From NCBI RefSeq assembly GCF_900101435.1, contig NZ_FMZH01000003.1, forward strand, positions 496,001 to 560,000: 64,000 nucleotides of DNA, written 5' to 3'. Below the pieces are notes generated by a model. It did no database searches and was not told where the DNA came from. It worked only from the letters and a program-made list of their open reading frames with translations. The translations under genes were made by a program, and so were the position numbers. This DNA is from Pedobacter soli. Its GTDB lineage: Bacteria; Bacteroidota; Bacteroidia; Sphingobacteriales; Sphingobacteriaceae. Within the stretch, counting starts at the first letter, position 1. The number at the start of each line of letters is the position of its first letter. Shown piece by piece: positions 8,925 to 17,708 of the stretch.

Positions 8925-9950
8925 ATGAAATTAAGTGTGCTGGTTTTGTTTACTGCTCTTGCCGTAGGTCTTTCTATCGGCATGGTTAATTTTTACTTTC
9001 AGCATAGCTGGTATTACCTGGCTATCTCGTTCGGTGTGTCGTTTTTAAGTAGCTTCTTGGTTTTTTATTACCTGCTCGAAAAATACATTTATACCAAAAT
9101 TAAACTCATTTATAAGCTTATCCATAACCTTAAATTAGGTAAAGATTTAAAAGATGCCCTTGGTGAGTATGTAAGTTCCGATCCGATTAACGATGTAGAG
9201 CAGGAGGTGAAAGAGTGGGCAGGAGCAAAGAAAAAAGAGATCGATTTGCTTAAAAAACAGGAACAATTTAGGCGTGAGTTTCTTTCCAATGTATCGCATG
9301 AGTTTAAAACGCCGCTTTTTGCCATTCAGGGTTATATCGAAACGCTGCAGGATTGTTTGGTAGATGATCCGGATCAGGCTGTTTTGTTCTTAAAGAAGGC
9401 CGAAAACAATGTGGAACGCCTCAGCTATCTCATTAACGACCTGGATGTGATTTCGAAACTCGAAACAGGCGAATCGCCGATTAATTACCAAAAATTTGAT
9501 TTTGTGCAACTAGCCAAAGAGGTGATGGAAAACCTAGAAGACCGGGCAGAAAGTAAAAACATCAAACTTTTCTTTAAAGATAAATATACCGCCATTACAC
9601 CGGTTTCTGCCGATAGGGAAAAAATCCGTCAGGTATTGATTAACCTGATGGTAAACAGCATTAAGTACGGGGTTGATGGTGGCGAAACGGCCATTAAGAT
9701 TTTCGAATTGCACGATCAGGTGCTGATTGAGGTAACCGATAATGGGATTGGTATCGAAGAAAAGCACCTGGCCAGATTATTCGAGCGCTTTTACCGTATC
9801 GATACCCACCGCGCCCGCGAGGTAGGCGGAACCGGTTTAGGTTTGGCCATTGTAAAGCACATTTTAGAAGCGCACCAGCAAACCATCTCAGTAAGGAGTA
9901 CACCTGGCATTGGTACAACCTTCGCGTTTACGCTTCAAAAGGGAGGGTAA
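8925..9950 (+). CDS. PhoR-like sensor histidine kinase
   Basis: 341 residues. Two membrane helices occupy about residues 4-24 and 29-51, with almost no periplasmic loop between them, so the sensing part is small. The HisKA domain has the phospho-accepting His125 in [10 protein letters not shown]; the ATPase domain has the N box ([11 protein letters not shown]), G1 ([10 protein letters not shown]), F box (FERFYR) and G2 (GTGLGLAIV). There is no response regulator beside it. The neighbours are a PhoU-like DUF47 protein and a PiT phosphate transporter, and both units share TTAACA repeats, so a PhoR role in phosphate sensing is the best guess. The kinase family is certain; the signal is inferred. 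Confidence 0.85.
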   Translation: MKLSVLVLFTALAVGLSIGMVNFYFQHSWYYLAISFGVSFLSSFLVFYYLLEKYIYTKIKLIYKLIHNLKLGKDLKDALGEYVSSDPINDVEQEVKEWAGAKKKEIDLLKKQEQFRREFLSNVSHEFKTPLFAIQGYIETLQDCLVDDPDQAVLFLKKAENNVERLSYLINDLDVISKLETGESPINYQKFDFVQLAKEVMENLEDRAESKNIKLFFKDKYTAITPVSADREKIRQVLINLMVNSIKYGVDGGETAIKIFELHDQVLIEVTDNGIGIEEKHLARLFERFYRIDTHRAREVGGTGLGLAIVKHILEAHQQTISVRSTPGIGTTFAFTLQKGG

Positions 9951-10086
9951 ACCAGTCTGTTTTAGCGGTTCAAAAAACAAATCTGAAAATTTAGTTTATG
10001 CCTGCAGGTACACTGCTGCGTAAAATCCTGACGTTCTTCATGCTAAAATGAATTTTGATGTCGTTTTTGTTAATATAATTACGAAA

Positions 10087-10120
10087 TTAACATTAACTTA
10101 ACATTGAGCTTGTAGCTTTG
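10087..10120 (+). promoter_or_regulatory. Candidate Pho-box-like repeat and -7 element upstream of the DUF47/PiT operon
   Basis: TTAACAT at 10087-10093 and again at 10098-10104 (11-bp period), then TAGCTTTG at 10113-10120, a perfect TAnnTTTG -7 element 19 nt before the ATG. No good -33 TTG is present at the expected place; the repeats cover it, which is typical of activator-dependent promoters. Confidence 0.55.
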
Positions 10121-10139
10121 CAACATATTAAGAATTAAC

Positions 10140-10781
10140 ATGAACAATATTTTTAAGTTCTTTACGCCTCAAGACAGAAAGTTTCACCCACTTTTCGAGC
10201 AGGCAGGAAGCAATGCATTAAAGATTGCTGAAGCCCTTTTAGCTATGGTGAGCACAGCCGATGCTGAAAACAGAAAAGCCATTTTTAAAGAAATTGAACG
10301 CCTGGAGCATGTAGGCGACGATATTACCCATTCGATTTTTCTTGAGTTAAGCCGGAACTTTATTACGCCGTTTGACCGCGAAGACATTCACCAATTGGCT
10401 ACTGCAGTTGATGATGTTGCCGATTATATTTATGGCACTGCCAACCGTATGCAAATGTATAACATGAACGCCATTAATGAGCCGATTGTTAAAATTGCTG
10501 AGCTTTTGGTAGAAATGTGTACCGATATTGATAAAGCAATTAAAGAATTACGCAGTTTCAAAAATATCCGTGTAATTGCTGATGCTTGTATCCGCATTAA
10601 CAGTGGCGAAAACCAGGCCGATTATGTATTTACATTAGCTGTAGCCCGTTTATTCGAATACGAAACCAATGCGATTGAATTAATTAAACAAAAAGAGGTT
10701 TTACAAACGATAGAGAAAGCAACAGATAAGTGCGAGGATGTGGCGAATGTGCTTGAAACTATCTTGGTTAAAAACGCTTAA
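10140..10781 (+). CDS. PhoU-like DUF47 family protein
   Basis: 213 residues, all-helical, with the DUF47/PhoU-like pattern: an N-terminal FFTPQDRKFHPLFEQ, an 'E.LEHVGDDITHSIF.ELSRNFITPFDREDIHQLA' segment and a repeated second bundle. The E.E..GD..TH and D.ED...L residues are those that coordinate metal clusters in PhoU relatives. DUF47 proteins partner PiT phosphate transporters, probably as regulators. The gene is followed 12 bp later by a PiT gene, which confirms the pairing, and is preceded by the TTAACA repeats. Confidence 0.9.
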   Translation: MNNIFKFFTPQDRKFHPLFEQAGSNALKIAEALLAMVSTADAENRKAIFKEIERLEHVGDDITHSIFLELSRNFITPFDREDIHQLATAVDDVADYIYGTANRMQMYNMNAINEPIVKIAELLVEMCTDIDKAIKELRSFKNIRVIADACIRINSGENQADYVFTLAVARLFEYETNAIELIKQKEVLQTIEKATDKCEDVANVLETILVKNA

Positions 10782-10793
10782 TAAAAAACAAAC

Positions 10794-11804
10794 ATGGTAA
10801 CTACCTTATTGGTTGTTGTTGTAATTCTGGCTATTGCTTTCGATTATATTAACGGTTTCCACGATGCCGCCAACTCGATTGCAACCATTGTTTCTACAAA
10901 AGTACTTACGCCTTTTCAGGCCGTTTTGTGGGCTGCGTTATTCAATTTCGCTGCTTACTTTTATTTTACCGACCACAAAGTGGCCAATACAGTTGCTAAA
11001 ACTGTTATCGAAAATTACATTACACTCCATGTAATTTTTGCCGGTTTACTGGCGGCCATTATCTGGAACCTGTTAACCTGGTGGTATGGTATTCCTTCCA
11101 GCTCATCGCACACCCTAATTGGTGGTTTTGCAGGAGCCGGAATGACACATGCTTTACTTACCGGTGCAAGCCCGCTTGATGCGGTAAACATGCAATACGT
11201 AATTAAAATTGTATCGTTTATTGTTCTGGCACCAATTATTGGTATGGTAATTTCGGTGATATTAACACTCATCATTATCAATATTTGCCGTTATGCCAAG
11301 CCGGCAACTGCAGAAAAATGGTTTAAACGTTTGCAGCTTATTTCATCTGCAGCACTAAGTTTCTTCCATGGCGGTAACGATGCGCAAAAAGTAATGGGGA
11401 TTATTGCTACAGCTTTAATTGCCTCTAAAGTAATTCCCGATTTCGAAGCCATGCCTGCATGGGTGCCAATTGCCTGTTATTCGGCAATCTCTTTAGGTAC
11501 CATGAGCGGCGGCTGGAAAATTGTAAAAACCATGGGATCGAAAATTACCAAGGTAACAGCGCTTGAAGGTGTTGCTGCTGAAGGTGCAGGTGCAGTAACG
11601 TTGGGTATTACCGAGCATTTCGGTATTCCGGTTTCTACTACGCACACCATTACCGGTTCTATTGTTGGGGTAGGTGTGGTTAAAAGTGTATCAGCTGTAC
11701 GTTGGGGCGTAACCATTAACCTCATCTGGGCCTGGATTTTAACCATTCCGGTTTCAGCAACGCTGGCAGCCATTATTTATGGTGTGATTTACTACTTTAA
11801 ATAA
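10794..11804 (+). CDS. Inorganic phosphate transporter, PiT family
   Basis: 336 residues, highly hydrophobic with about 10 membrane helices. It carries the duplicated PiT signature: YINGFHDAANSIAT near the N-terminus and SFFHGGNDAQKVMGII in the second half, plus PSSSSHTLIGG and PVSTTHTITGSIVG loops. PiT proteins move phosphate (as metal-phosphate) with protons or sodium across the inner membrane. It is 12 bp downstream of the DUF47 gene and closes with a terminator, so the two form an operon. Confidence 0.95.
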   Translation: MVTTLLVVVVILAIAFDYINGFHDAANSIATIVSTKVLTPFQAVLWAALFNFAAYFYFTDHKVANTVAKTVIENYITLHVIFAGLLAAIIWNLLTWWYGIPSSSSHTLIGGFAGAGMTHALLTGASPLDAVNMQYVIKIVSFIVLAPIIGMVISVILTLIIINICRYAKPATAEKWFKRLQLISSAALSFFHGGNDAQKVMGIIATALIASKVIPDFEAMPAWVPIACYSAISLGTMSGGWKIVKTMGSKITKVTALEGVAAEGAGAVTLGITEHFGIPVSTTHTITGSIVGVGVVKSVSAVRWGVTINLIWAWILTIPVSATLAAIIYGVIYYFK

Positions 11805-11832
11805 AAAAACAAAATCCTTTAAATATACTCAG

Positions 11833-11863
11833 AAGACCAGGGCCAAAAGCCTTGGTCTTTTTT
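11833..11863 (+). terminator. Rho-independent terminator after the PiT gene
   Basis: Arms AAGACCAGGGC and GCCTTGGTCTT with one G-T wobble, a 5-nt loop, then a T-run of six. 28 bp after the PiT stop. Confidence 0.85.
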
Positions 11864-11869
11864 GTTGGG

Positions 11870-12188
11870 TTTAACCGCAAAGCTGGCTAAGTTTTCCGCA
11901 AAGGACACAAAGAAGTTTTCACCTTACATTAAATCTCGTCATTCCCGCGCAGGCGGGAATCTTTATTTAGCTAGATTAAGTCTTTATTCATGAACACCAT
12001 CTTCGTTTGAACTAAAATTGAGCAAATAGTTAAATGAAAGCCACAGATTAACAGATTAGATCAAATCTGTTAATCTGTGGCAAAAATATTTACAAGGCGC
12101 ACATTGCTGTGAATGGCGCTTTCACTGGAAAGGTTAGTATGTGACATAATTTACTTTGCGCCTACTCTTCGTGCTCTTTGCGGTTAAA
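11870..12188. repeat. Inverted-repeat-bounded intergenic element with internal palindromes
   Basis: A gene-free stretch bounded by a perfect 13-bp inverted repeat: TTTAACCGCAAAG at 11870-11882 and CTTTGCGGTTAAA at 12176-12188. Inside are two perfect palindromes: ATTCCCGC/GCGGGAAT (11941-11960) and GCCACAGATTAACAGATT with its reverse complement (12040-12081, 18-bp arms, 6-nt loop). The second belongs to a family with copies near 18541 and 21805. No coding potential is seen. Confidence 0.7.
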
Positions 12189-12199
12189 TGAAATGAGCA

Positions 12200-13498
12200 T
12201 TAAAACTTAACGCTCAGCTCAACAACATTGGTGCCTTTTTTAGGCAATACCCAATCAGGTCCATTTTGTACCAATCTTTTGGCTTCTGCATCTGCTTTTT
12301 TGTTAAGCGATTTAATTACGGTGATATCTGCAGGCCTTCCGTTGGTTTTTACTTTGAAGCTTAAAATCACAAACTGTTCAGGGCCTTTGGCATTATACAG
12401 TTTGTTGTTGTTTTCGAGGTATTGCTGATAGTTAATCGTAGCAACGGGAATAGGCTTGGTAATTTCTTCAGCAGATTTTCCGTTAAGATTCTGCTCTGCA
12501 CGAAGTGTAATTTTTGGTGCAGGTATATTTTCTTTTTTACGACCGTTCGATCCGGTAATCAGTGCAATTTCATTGAGCGTTTTGCCGCCGCTCATTGCCG
12601 TTCTGATTGCATTTGGATCTTGCATGCCCACTACCGGAATCTCTTTAAAACCAATGGCGTTAATTAATAAATCCTTGTCTTTGGCGCTGCTATCAGCTGG
12701 CAAGGTAAAATATCCTTTGGTATCGGTTGCGGTAATGTTCTTCGATCCTGCCAGTTTAACTATTGCGCCACTAATAGGCTTTCCGTCACGCTGATCAACA
12801 ACGTTGCCGCTGAAAACAATTTTACTTGATCCAATAGATTGCGGAGCAGCAGCTACTGCAAGCGGCTCGTCAAATTTAGCCTTAACAGAATCGGCTCTGC
12901 GTGCAGCAAAAGCATTCACTTTAGCTTTGCTTAAACTCGCCTGTTCTGCTATTGCTTTACTTTCAGCAATTTCCTTTTCTGCATTATAATCTGCAGGAGT
13001 TGTTTTCTTGTTGATGGCCAGATCGCTGGTTTTGACATCGGCAATGGCTTTATCAATTAAGGCCGATTTAGAAACTTTGGTCAAAGTATCAACTTTAGGG
13101 CTAACAGCGGCTACGGCAGTAGTAGTATCGAGGTTTACCATTACACCTCCCGATTTACGGGCAGCTATTTCGGCATTTCTGCGGTTCGTTTCGCGCATAA
13201 AGAACAAAATACTCACGGCAATAAAAGCTACCGTAGCAGTAGCAGCAATGCTGAGCCTTTGTGTGGTAATTCCCCAGAGCTTGCGCTTGATCGGCTTTTC
13301 AGCAACCCTGTCATACAGTTGCTTTTGTAAAATAGAAAGGCTTTGTTTACGTTTTGGCGATTGTTTTAAGCCTTCTAAAGCTTCGGCAACGAAAGGATCT
13401 TCCAAAGCCTGCCTTTCTACAAAGTGCATAGCTTTAGCATCAAGCTTACCATCCAGGTAATCTTCCAGTACATCAATATCTAACCAATCGTTATTCAC
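12200..13498 (-). CDS. Anti-sigma-like protein with carboxypeptidase-regulatory and TonB-C-like domains
   Basis: 432 residues. The N-terminus (1-85) is a cytoplasmic helical segment (DVLEDYLDGKLDAKAMHFVERQ) of the anti-sigma/zinc-finger-like type found beside ECF sigma genes, without obvious Zn ligands. One membrane helix follows (about 88-105). The periplasmic part holds an Ala/Lys-rich linker, then a CarboxypepD_reg-like beta domain (FSGNVVDQRDGKPISGAIVKL, about 226-290), then a C-terminal segment (about 370-432: LSFKVKTNGRPADITVIKSL, KKGTNVVELSVKF) resembling the TonB C-terminal domain. It overlaps the sigma gene by 8 bp, so they are translationally coupled and it is very likely its regulator. 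The domain calls are by eye; the anti-sigma role is inferred from context. Confidence 0.8.
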   Translation of the reverse strand: MNNDWLDIDVLEDYLDGKLDAKAMHFVERQALEDPFVAEALEGLKQSPKRKQSLSILQKQLYDRVAEKPIKRKLWGITTQRLSIAATATVAFIAVSILFFMRETNRRNAEIAARKSGGVMVNLDTTTAVAAVSPKVDTLTKVSKSALIDKAIADVKTSDLAINKKTTPADYNAEKEIAESKAIAEQASLSKAKVNAFAARRADSVKAKFDEPLAVAAAPQSIGSSKIVFSGNVVDQRDGKPISGAIVKLAGSKNITATDTKGYFTLPADSSAKDKDLLINAIGFKEIPVVGMQDPNAIRTAMSGGKTLNEIALITGSNGRKKENIPAPKITLRAEQNLNGKSAEEITKPIPVATINYQQYLENNNKLYNAKGPEQFVILSFKVKTNGRPADITVIKSLNKKADAEAKRLVQNGPDWVLPKKGTNVVELSVKF

Positions 13499-14069
13499 TA
13501 CTGTTTTTCTCTATACAAATCTTTAAATTCCGCTTACCGTTCTGGATGTAACTTTTAACTTTTAGCATGTCGTAGCCGGTAATATCGGCCACTTCTTTAT
13601 AGCATTTTTCCTGTAAATAAAATAAATCTACGCTTTTTCGCTGTTCTTCGGGCAAAGTTTCCATACACTTTTCCATAATGGTAAGCTGCGTTTCTTTTGT
13701 GTTGTCTATATCCAGATGCACAAACTCGCTGTTTTCCACAAAAGTATCGTCGATAGAAACATTATTTTGCTTAGCCGATTTGCGCAGCGCCATTAAGCAA
13801 TGGTTGCGTGTAAGCACGTGGAGCCAGCTTTTAAAGTTTAGCACCTCATGCACTTTGAGTTTGATAACCAGTTCTTCGAAAATCTGCATTACAGCATCCT
13901 TGCTTTGCTCTTCATCTTTGAAATAATTGAGGCAAACCCCGAAAACCAGGTGCATGTATTTGTTGTAAAGCGTACCCAATGCATCTAAATTGCCCGTGTT
14001 TTTGTACTCGGCAATTAGTTTAGCATCATCTTGCTGGCTATTTCCAGCTGTATTTTTTATAAATCTCAA
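13491..14069 (-). CDS. ECF-type RNA polymerase sigma factor
   Basis: 192 residues with the two ECF domains: sigma-2 (LGTLYNKYMHLVFGVCLNYFKDEEQSKDAVMQIFEEL, then FKSWLHVLTRNHCLMALRK) and sigma-4 (MEKCMETLPEEQRKSVDLFYLQEKCYKEVADITGYDMLKVKSYIQNGKRNLK). ECF factors redirect RNA polymerase in response to an envelope or external signal relayed by an anti-sigma protein. The downstream gene, overlapping by 8 bp, supplies the candidate anti-sigma factor. No promoter match to the group-specific consensus was identified upstream. Confidence 0.93.
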   Translation of the reverse strand: MRFIKNTAGNSQQDDAKLIAEYKNTGNLDALGTLYNKYMHLVFGVCLNYFKDEEQSKDAVMQIFEELVIKLKVHEVLNFKSWLHVLTRNHCLMALRKSAKQNNVSIDDTFVENSEFVHLDIDNTKETQLTIMEKCMETLPEEQRKSVDLFYLQEKCYKEVADITGYDMLKVKSYIQNGKRNLKICIEKNSSE

Positions 14070-14216
14070 AAAAACAGGTAGCTATATCGAATTATCTTTC
14101 AAGTATAAAAAATATTTCTGAGTGATTAACCATAAACTAATTTTTTAGGATACTTCGCCCTTTTATCTGCTATAACTGAAATGGAAAATTTAACATTTCA
14201 GCTGTGGCGAAACCCT

Positions 14217-14224
14217 TATCTTTG
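14217..14224 (+). promoter_or_regulatory. Possible -7 element of the DUF4197 gene
   Basis: TATCTTTG matches TAnnTTTG exactly and lies 55 nt before the chosen ATG at 14279. The -33 region has no clear TTG, so the call is weak. Confidence 0.35.
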
Positions 14225-14278
14225 GTAACCAATAAAAATTGGCCGTTGTTTTGCTTATCAGGATTAAACACACACCAA

Positions 14279-15040
14279 ATGAAAAGAATTAACACTTTTT
14301 CTGCAGCACTGGCTTTTCTGCTATTTGCAAATTTTGCTGCTAATGCCCAGATTAAACTGAGCGATATTTTTAAAAAAGTAACCGAAAAACAGGGTACTTC
14401 AACCAGCGCTACCGGAACTCCAACAACCCTCGAAATAGGACAGGGTATTAAGGAAGCATTGCAGATTGGCATTTCGGCCGGTGCCGACAGACTTTCGGTA
14501 AAGGATGGTTTTTTAGGCAACCTGGCCGTTAAAATTTTAATGCCTCCTGAAGCACAGAAGGTAGAGAAAACATTACGTGGCATTGGCCTGAACAAGCTTT
14601 GCGATAATGTAATTGTGAGCCTCAACCGTGCAGCTGAAGATGCGGCGACAGAAGCCAAGCCTATTTTTATTTCGGCTATTAAACAAATGACGCTAACCGA
14701 TGCTACCAATATCCTTTTGGGTAATAAAGACGCCGCCACCGAATACTTTAAAAGGGTAACTACTGCTCAATTAATGCTAAAGTTTAGCCCCATTGTAAGC
14801 ACAAGCTTAAGCAAGGTAAATGCAACCAAATACTACAGCGATTTAACTACCCAATATAACAGGCTGCCACTTGTAAAACCGGTTAACACCAACTTAACCG
14901 AATATGTTACCCAAAAAGCAATTGATGGTTTGTTTATAGAAGTAGCGAAAGAAGAACTGAAAATAAGGGATAACCTGGGTTCCAGAAGTTCTACCTTATT
15001 GCAAAAAGTATTTGGTTACGCCGATAAGAAAAAAAGTTAA
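14279..15040 (+). CDS. DUF4197 domain protein, exported
   Basis: 253 residues from the ATG at 14279. An upstream in-frame ATG at 14204 exists, but the 14279 start gives a proper signal peptide (MKRINTFSAALAFLLFANFAANAQ) and leaves room for the promoter-like TATCTTTG, so it is preferred. The mature part fits DUF4197: an IGQGIKEALQIGISAGADRLSVKDGFLGN start, a 'LPPEA.KVEKTLRGIGLN' region and 'LLGNKDAATEYFKRVTTAQLMLKFSPIVSTSL'. The family is periplasmic, of unknown function. It is a single-gene unit closed by a terminator. Confidence 0.88.
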   Translation: MKRINTFSAALAFLLFANFAANAQIKLSDIFKKVTEKQGTSTSATGTPTTLEIGQGIKEALQIGISAGADRLSVKDGFLGNLAVKILMPPEAQKVEKTLRGIGLNKLCDNVIVSLNRAAEDAATEAKPIFISAIKQMTLTDATNILLGNKDAATEYFKRVTTAQLMLKFSPIVSTSLSKVNATKYYSDLTTQYNRLPLVKPVNTNLTEYVTQKAIDGLFIEVAKEELKIRDNLGSRSSTLLQKVFGYADKKKS

Positions 15041-15064
15041 GTCTGTTTAACATCATAAAAGAGG

Positions 15065-15099
15065 AAGATTCAGGTGCTGCAAGGAGCCTGAATCTTTTT
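15065..15099 (+). terminator. Rho-independent terminator after the DUF4197 gene
   Basis: Perfect 10-bp arms AAGATTCAGG (15065-15074) and CCTGAATCTT (15087-15096) with a T-run of five. Confidence 0.85.
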
Positions 15100-15126
15100 G
15101 TTTAAAAACAATTTGTAAAATTGTAT

Positions 15127-16059
15127 ATGATGAAATTTAACATTCAGCTGGCTTGTATTTTGATTGCAGGCACGGTACTTACAGGTTGTAGCAATCAACA
15201 ATCGGCAGAGGGTGGCTCGAAAGCGGTATTGGACACCGTTTCGTTAAGCAGTAAAAATTACGCCCTGGCTTATCAGGATGGCGAAAAGATTGTTGCTACC
15301 AGTATCGATACCATGAAACAGATTTCGTTTGGCGGTGCTACCGATCCGGCCATCTCGCCTGATGGGAATAAACTGGCTTACACTTTAAGCGATTCTGCCG
15401 GCCACCGGTCTATCTGGATTGCCGATATGGAAAATAAAAGTCAGGGGCAACTGGTGGTAAATAACAACAATTATTATCAGGCTGTATGGTCGGCAGATGG
15501 AAACACCATTGCCTTTAATATTTTTAACAAGCAAAACCTGTGGAAAATAGGGATTATTAAAGCCGATAACTCGGGTTATGTAATGCTCGATAGCGCATCT
15601 AAAATTAATGTATATGCCCCAACGTGGAAAAACGGGCGCGAAATTATTGGTCATGATTTAACCAATTTGTACACTTTTGATCTTTCAGGTAAAGTGACAG
15701 ACACCAAACCAATAGCCGGTTTAATTGGTAAAGATTTAACCATTGCCAGCAGTAACCGGTTTTTCTATACTAAAGACGGTAAGAAACTGGTTTTTAATGC
15801 AGGCAATAATGATGTTTTAGACGGATTAACCGGCCCCGCAGAAGGAGTGTATATTTTAGATCTGGCCAGTAAGAAAGTCGTAAGGCTTTCGCCTAAGGGT
15901 ATTAATGTACCTTATGTTTTTGTAACTGCCGACGACCGTATTTTTTACAGTGGTGCGGAAAAGCCTTTTACCAATCCCAAAATTTATATCACCGATTTAG
16001 ACGGAAACAATAAAATTGTGGTGGATAAAGGCACCAACCCCACAGGGGCTTTAAAATAA
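15127..16059 (+). CDS. TolB-like beta-propeller lipoprotein
   Basis: 310 residues from the ATG at 15127 (a TTG six bases earlier is less likely; an ATG at 15130 is also possible). A lipoprotein signal ends in the lipobox LTGC with Cys21. The rest shows PD40/WD40-like repeats of the TolB kind: DPAISPDGNKLAYTLSD, IWIADMEN, QAVWSADGNTIAFNIFN, LWKIGIIKADNSG, FTNPKIYITDLDGNNK. Such propellers usually serve as protein-binding scaffolds at the membrane; no enzymatic residues are seen. It ends 4 bp before the ketopantoate reductase gene, so the two are co-transcribed, though no functional link is obvious. Confidence 0.8.
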   Translation: MMKFNIQLACILIAGTVLTGCSNQQSAEGGSKAVLDTVSLSSKNYALAYQDGEKIVATSIDTMKQISFGGATDPAISPDGNKLAYTLSDSAGHRSIWIADMENKSQGQLVVNNNNYYQAVWSADGNTIAFNIFNKQNLWKIGIIKADNSGYVMLDSASKINVYAPTWKNGREIIGHDLTNLYTFDLSGKVTDTKPIAGLIGKDLTIASSNRFFYTKDGKKLVFNAGNNDVLDGLTGPAEGVYILDLASKKVVRLSPKGINVPYVFVTADDRIFYSGAEKPFTNPKIYITDLDGNNKIVVDKGTNPTGALK

Positions 16060-16063
16060 GAAC

Positions 16064-16990
16064 ATGGCAAAGAAGGTAAAAATCGTAATCGTAGGTATTG
16101 GCGGTGTAGGAGGCTACTTCGGTGGCTTATTGGCTAAAAAATATGCTGGAAAGGGAGCCGTCGAAATTGTTTTTGTGGCGCGCGGCGAACATTTACAGGC
16201 AATTAAGGCAAATGGTTTAAAGGTGCTAAAAGGCGAAGAAGCTTTTACTGCTAAGCCCGATCTGGCAACCAGTCACTTTAATGAAATCGGGATCGCCGAT
16301 TATATTCTCATTTGTACCAAGAACTACGGTTTAGTCCAAACGCTCGACAGTTTAAAGCCATGCATTGCTCCACAAACGGTGCTCCTTCCTTTGTTAAACG
16401 GCGTAGACGCCCATGAGATCATTAGGAGTCGCTTTCAGGAAAATACAGTGCTAAAGGGCTGTGCTTTTATCATTTCGCGGCTGAAAAGTGCCGGACTAAT
16501 TGAAAACTCGGGTAACGTGCAGAAAATATCTTTTGGCCTGGATGGGGCATTAAACTCGGCAGTACTATTGTTGAACGATATCTGCCTGAATGCAGGAATT
16601 GAAGTGAACTGCAGCGATAAAATCTCAACTGCGGTTTGGGAGAAATTTATTTTTATATCGCCAACCGCTACTGCAACTTCTTTTTACAACAAAACCATTG
16701 GCGAAGTACTGATGCATCATAGTCATGAAGTTAAACAGCTAATTGAAGAGATCAAAAGCCTTGCGCAGGCAAAAGGAATTGCGTTGAGTGATGATATTTC
16801 GGAAAAGACCTTTAATATTATGAAATCGATGAAATATGACGCCACTTCGTCGATGCATAGAGATTATCTCGATCAGAAACCCGAAACTGAAGTAGAATCG
16901 TTAACAGGTTACATTGTGCGCGAGGCAGCTAAACATGGTTTGGAAACGCCGGCATATACGCATTTTTATGCAGGGTTGATTGTGAAATGA
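16064..16990 (+). CDS. panE: Ketopantoate reductase family protein (PanE/ApbA)
   Basis: 308 residues. The N-terminal Rossmann motif VGIGGVGGYFGGLLA binds NADPH, followed by the family's VARGEHLQAIKANGL segment and the CTKNYGL and PLLNGVDA motifs. In the C-terminal domain the catalytic Lys lies in VWEKFIF and the KSMKYDATSSMHRDYL stretch matches the substrate-binding helix (the usual PSM.QD reads SSMHRD). The enzyme reduces 2-dehydropantoate to pantoate in coenzyme A synthesis; since genomes often carry several homologues, the exact substrate is not certain. Start is 4 bp after the upstream lipoprotein gene. Confidence 0.88.
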   Translation: MAKKVKIVIVGIGGVGGYFGGLLAKKYAGKGAVEIVFVARGEHLQAIKANGLKVLKGEEAFTAKPDLATSHFNEIGIADYILICTKNYGLVQTLDSLKPCIAPQTVLLPLLNGVDAHEIIRSRFQENTVLKGCAFIISRLKSAGLIENSGNVQKISFGLDGALNSAVLLLNDICLNAGIEVNCSDKISTAVWEKFIFISPTATATSFYNKTIGEVLMHHSHEVKQLIEEIKSLAQAKGIALSDDISEKTFNIMKSMKYDATSSMHRDYLDQKPETEVESLTGYIVREAAKHGLETPAYTHFYAGLIVK

Positions 16991-17145
16991 TTTTATTTGG
17001 AGGATTAAAAATCCTCGGGTTATAAGGTTAGGGAAAGATTTCCTGATCAACATAGTGTCAGTGAAATTAGCCTTGCTGAAAAAAGTGAAAAAAATTTAAA
17101 GTAATATTGGGTTTCATCCGTTTACTGGTTTACAAAAGATAAATA

Positions 17146-17697
17146 GTGCCAAAAAACGAACCTCAAAATATCATTTCTACAGTTGCCAGTTATGGTAAAC
17201 GCCTCTTTAGTTTCATCCGTGGGCGGGTGAATACCGATGAGGATGCCGAAGATATTCTGCAGGATGTTTGGTTTCAGTTGAGTAACCAGCCCGAGGCCGG
17301 TGCAATCGAACAAATTAGTGGTTGGCTCTACCGCGTGGCCCGGAATAAAATAACCGACAAATACCGCAAACAGAAAGAAGAACGGCTCGAAGATTTTACG
17401 TTTGAAGGAGAGGATGGCGAAGTTAACTTCAGGGAGATTCTGCTGGCCGAATCTTACTCACCGGAAGAAGAAGGGTTGAAAAAATTGTTTTGGGATCAGC
17501 TTTTTTTAGCATTAGAAGAACTGCCGGAAAACCAACGATACGTATTCGTGCAAAACGAACTAGAAGAACGCACCTTTCAGGAGCTGGCCGATGAAACCGG
17601 CGAAAACATCAAAACTTTAATATCGAGAAAAGGTTATGCCGTAAAACATTTACGCAACCGCTTACAAAATTTATATCAGGAATTTATCAATTATTAA
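17146..17697 (+). CDS. ECF-type RNA polymerase sigma factor, GTG start
   Basis: 183 residues starting at a GTG; there is no ATG early in the frame and the N-terminus reaches the sigma-2 domain only with this start. Sigma-2: YGKRLFSFIRGRVNTDEDAEDILQDVWFQL and ISGWLYRVARNKITDKYRKQKEE; sigma-4: ALEELPENQRYVFVQNELEERTFQELADETGENIKTLISRKGYAVKHLRNRL. It is distinct from the 13491-14069 sigma factor. The small membrane protein that follows after 11 bp is its probable partner. The -33/-7 signal upstream is not clear. Confidence 0.92.
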   Translation: MPKNEPQNIISTVASYGKRLFSFIRGRVNTDEDAEDILQDVWFQLSNQPEAGAIEQISGWLYRVARNKITDKYRKQKEERLEDFTFEGEDGEVNFREILLAESYSPEEEGLKKLFWDQLFLALEELPENQRYVFVQNELEERTFQELADETGENIKTLISRKGYAVKHLRNRLQNLYQEFINY

Positions 17698-17708
17698 ATT
17701 TGCAGGAG

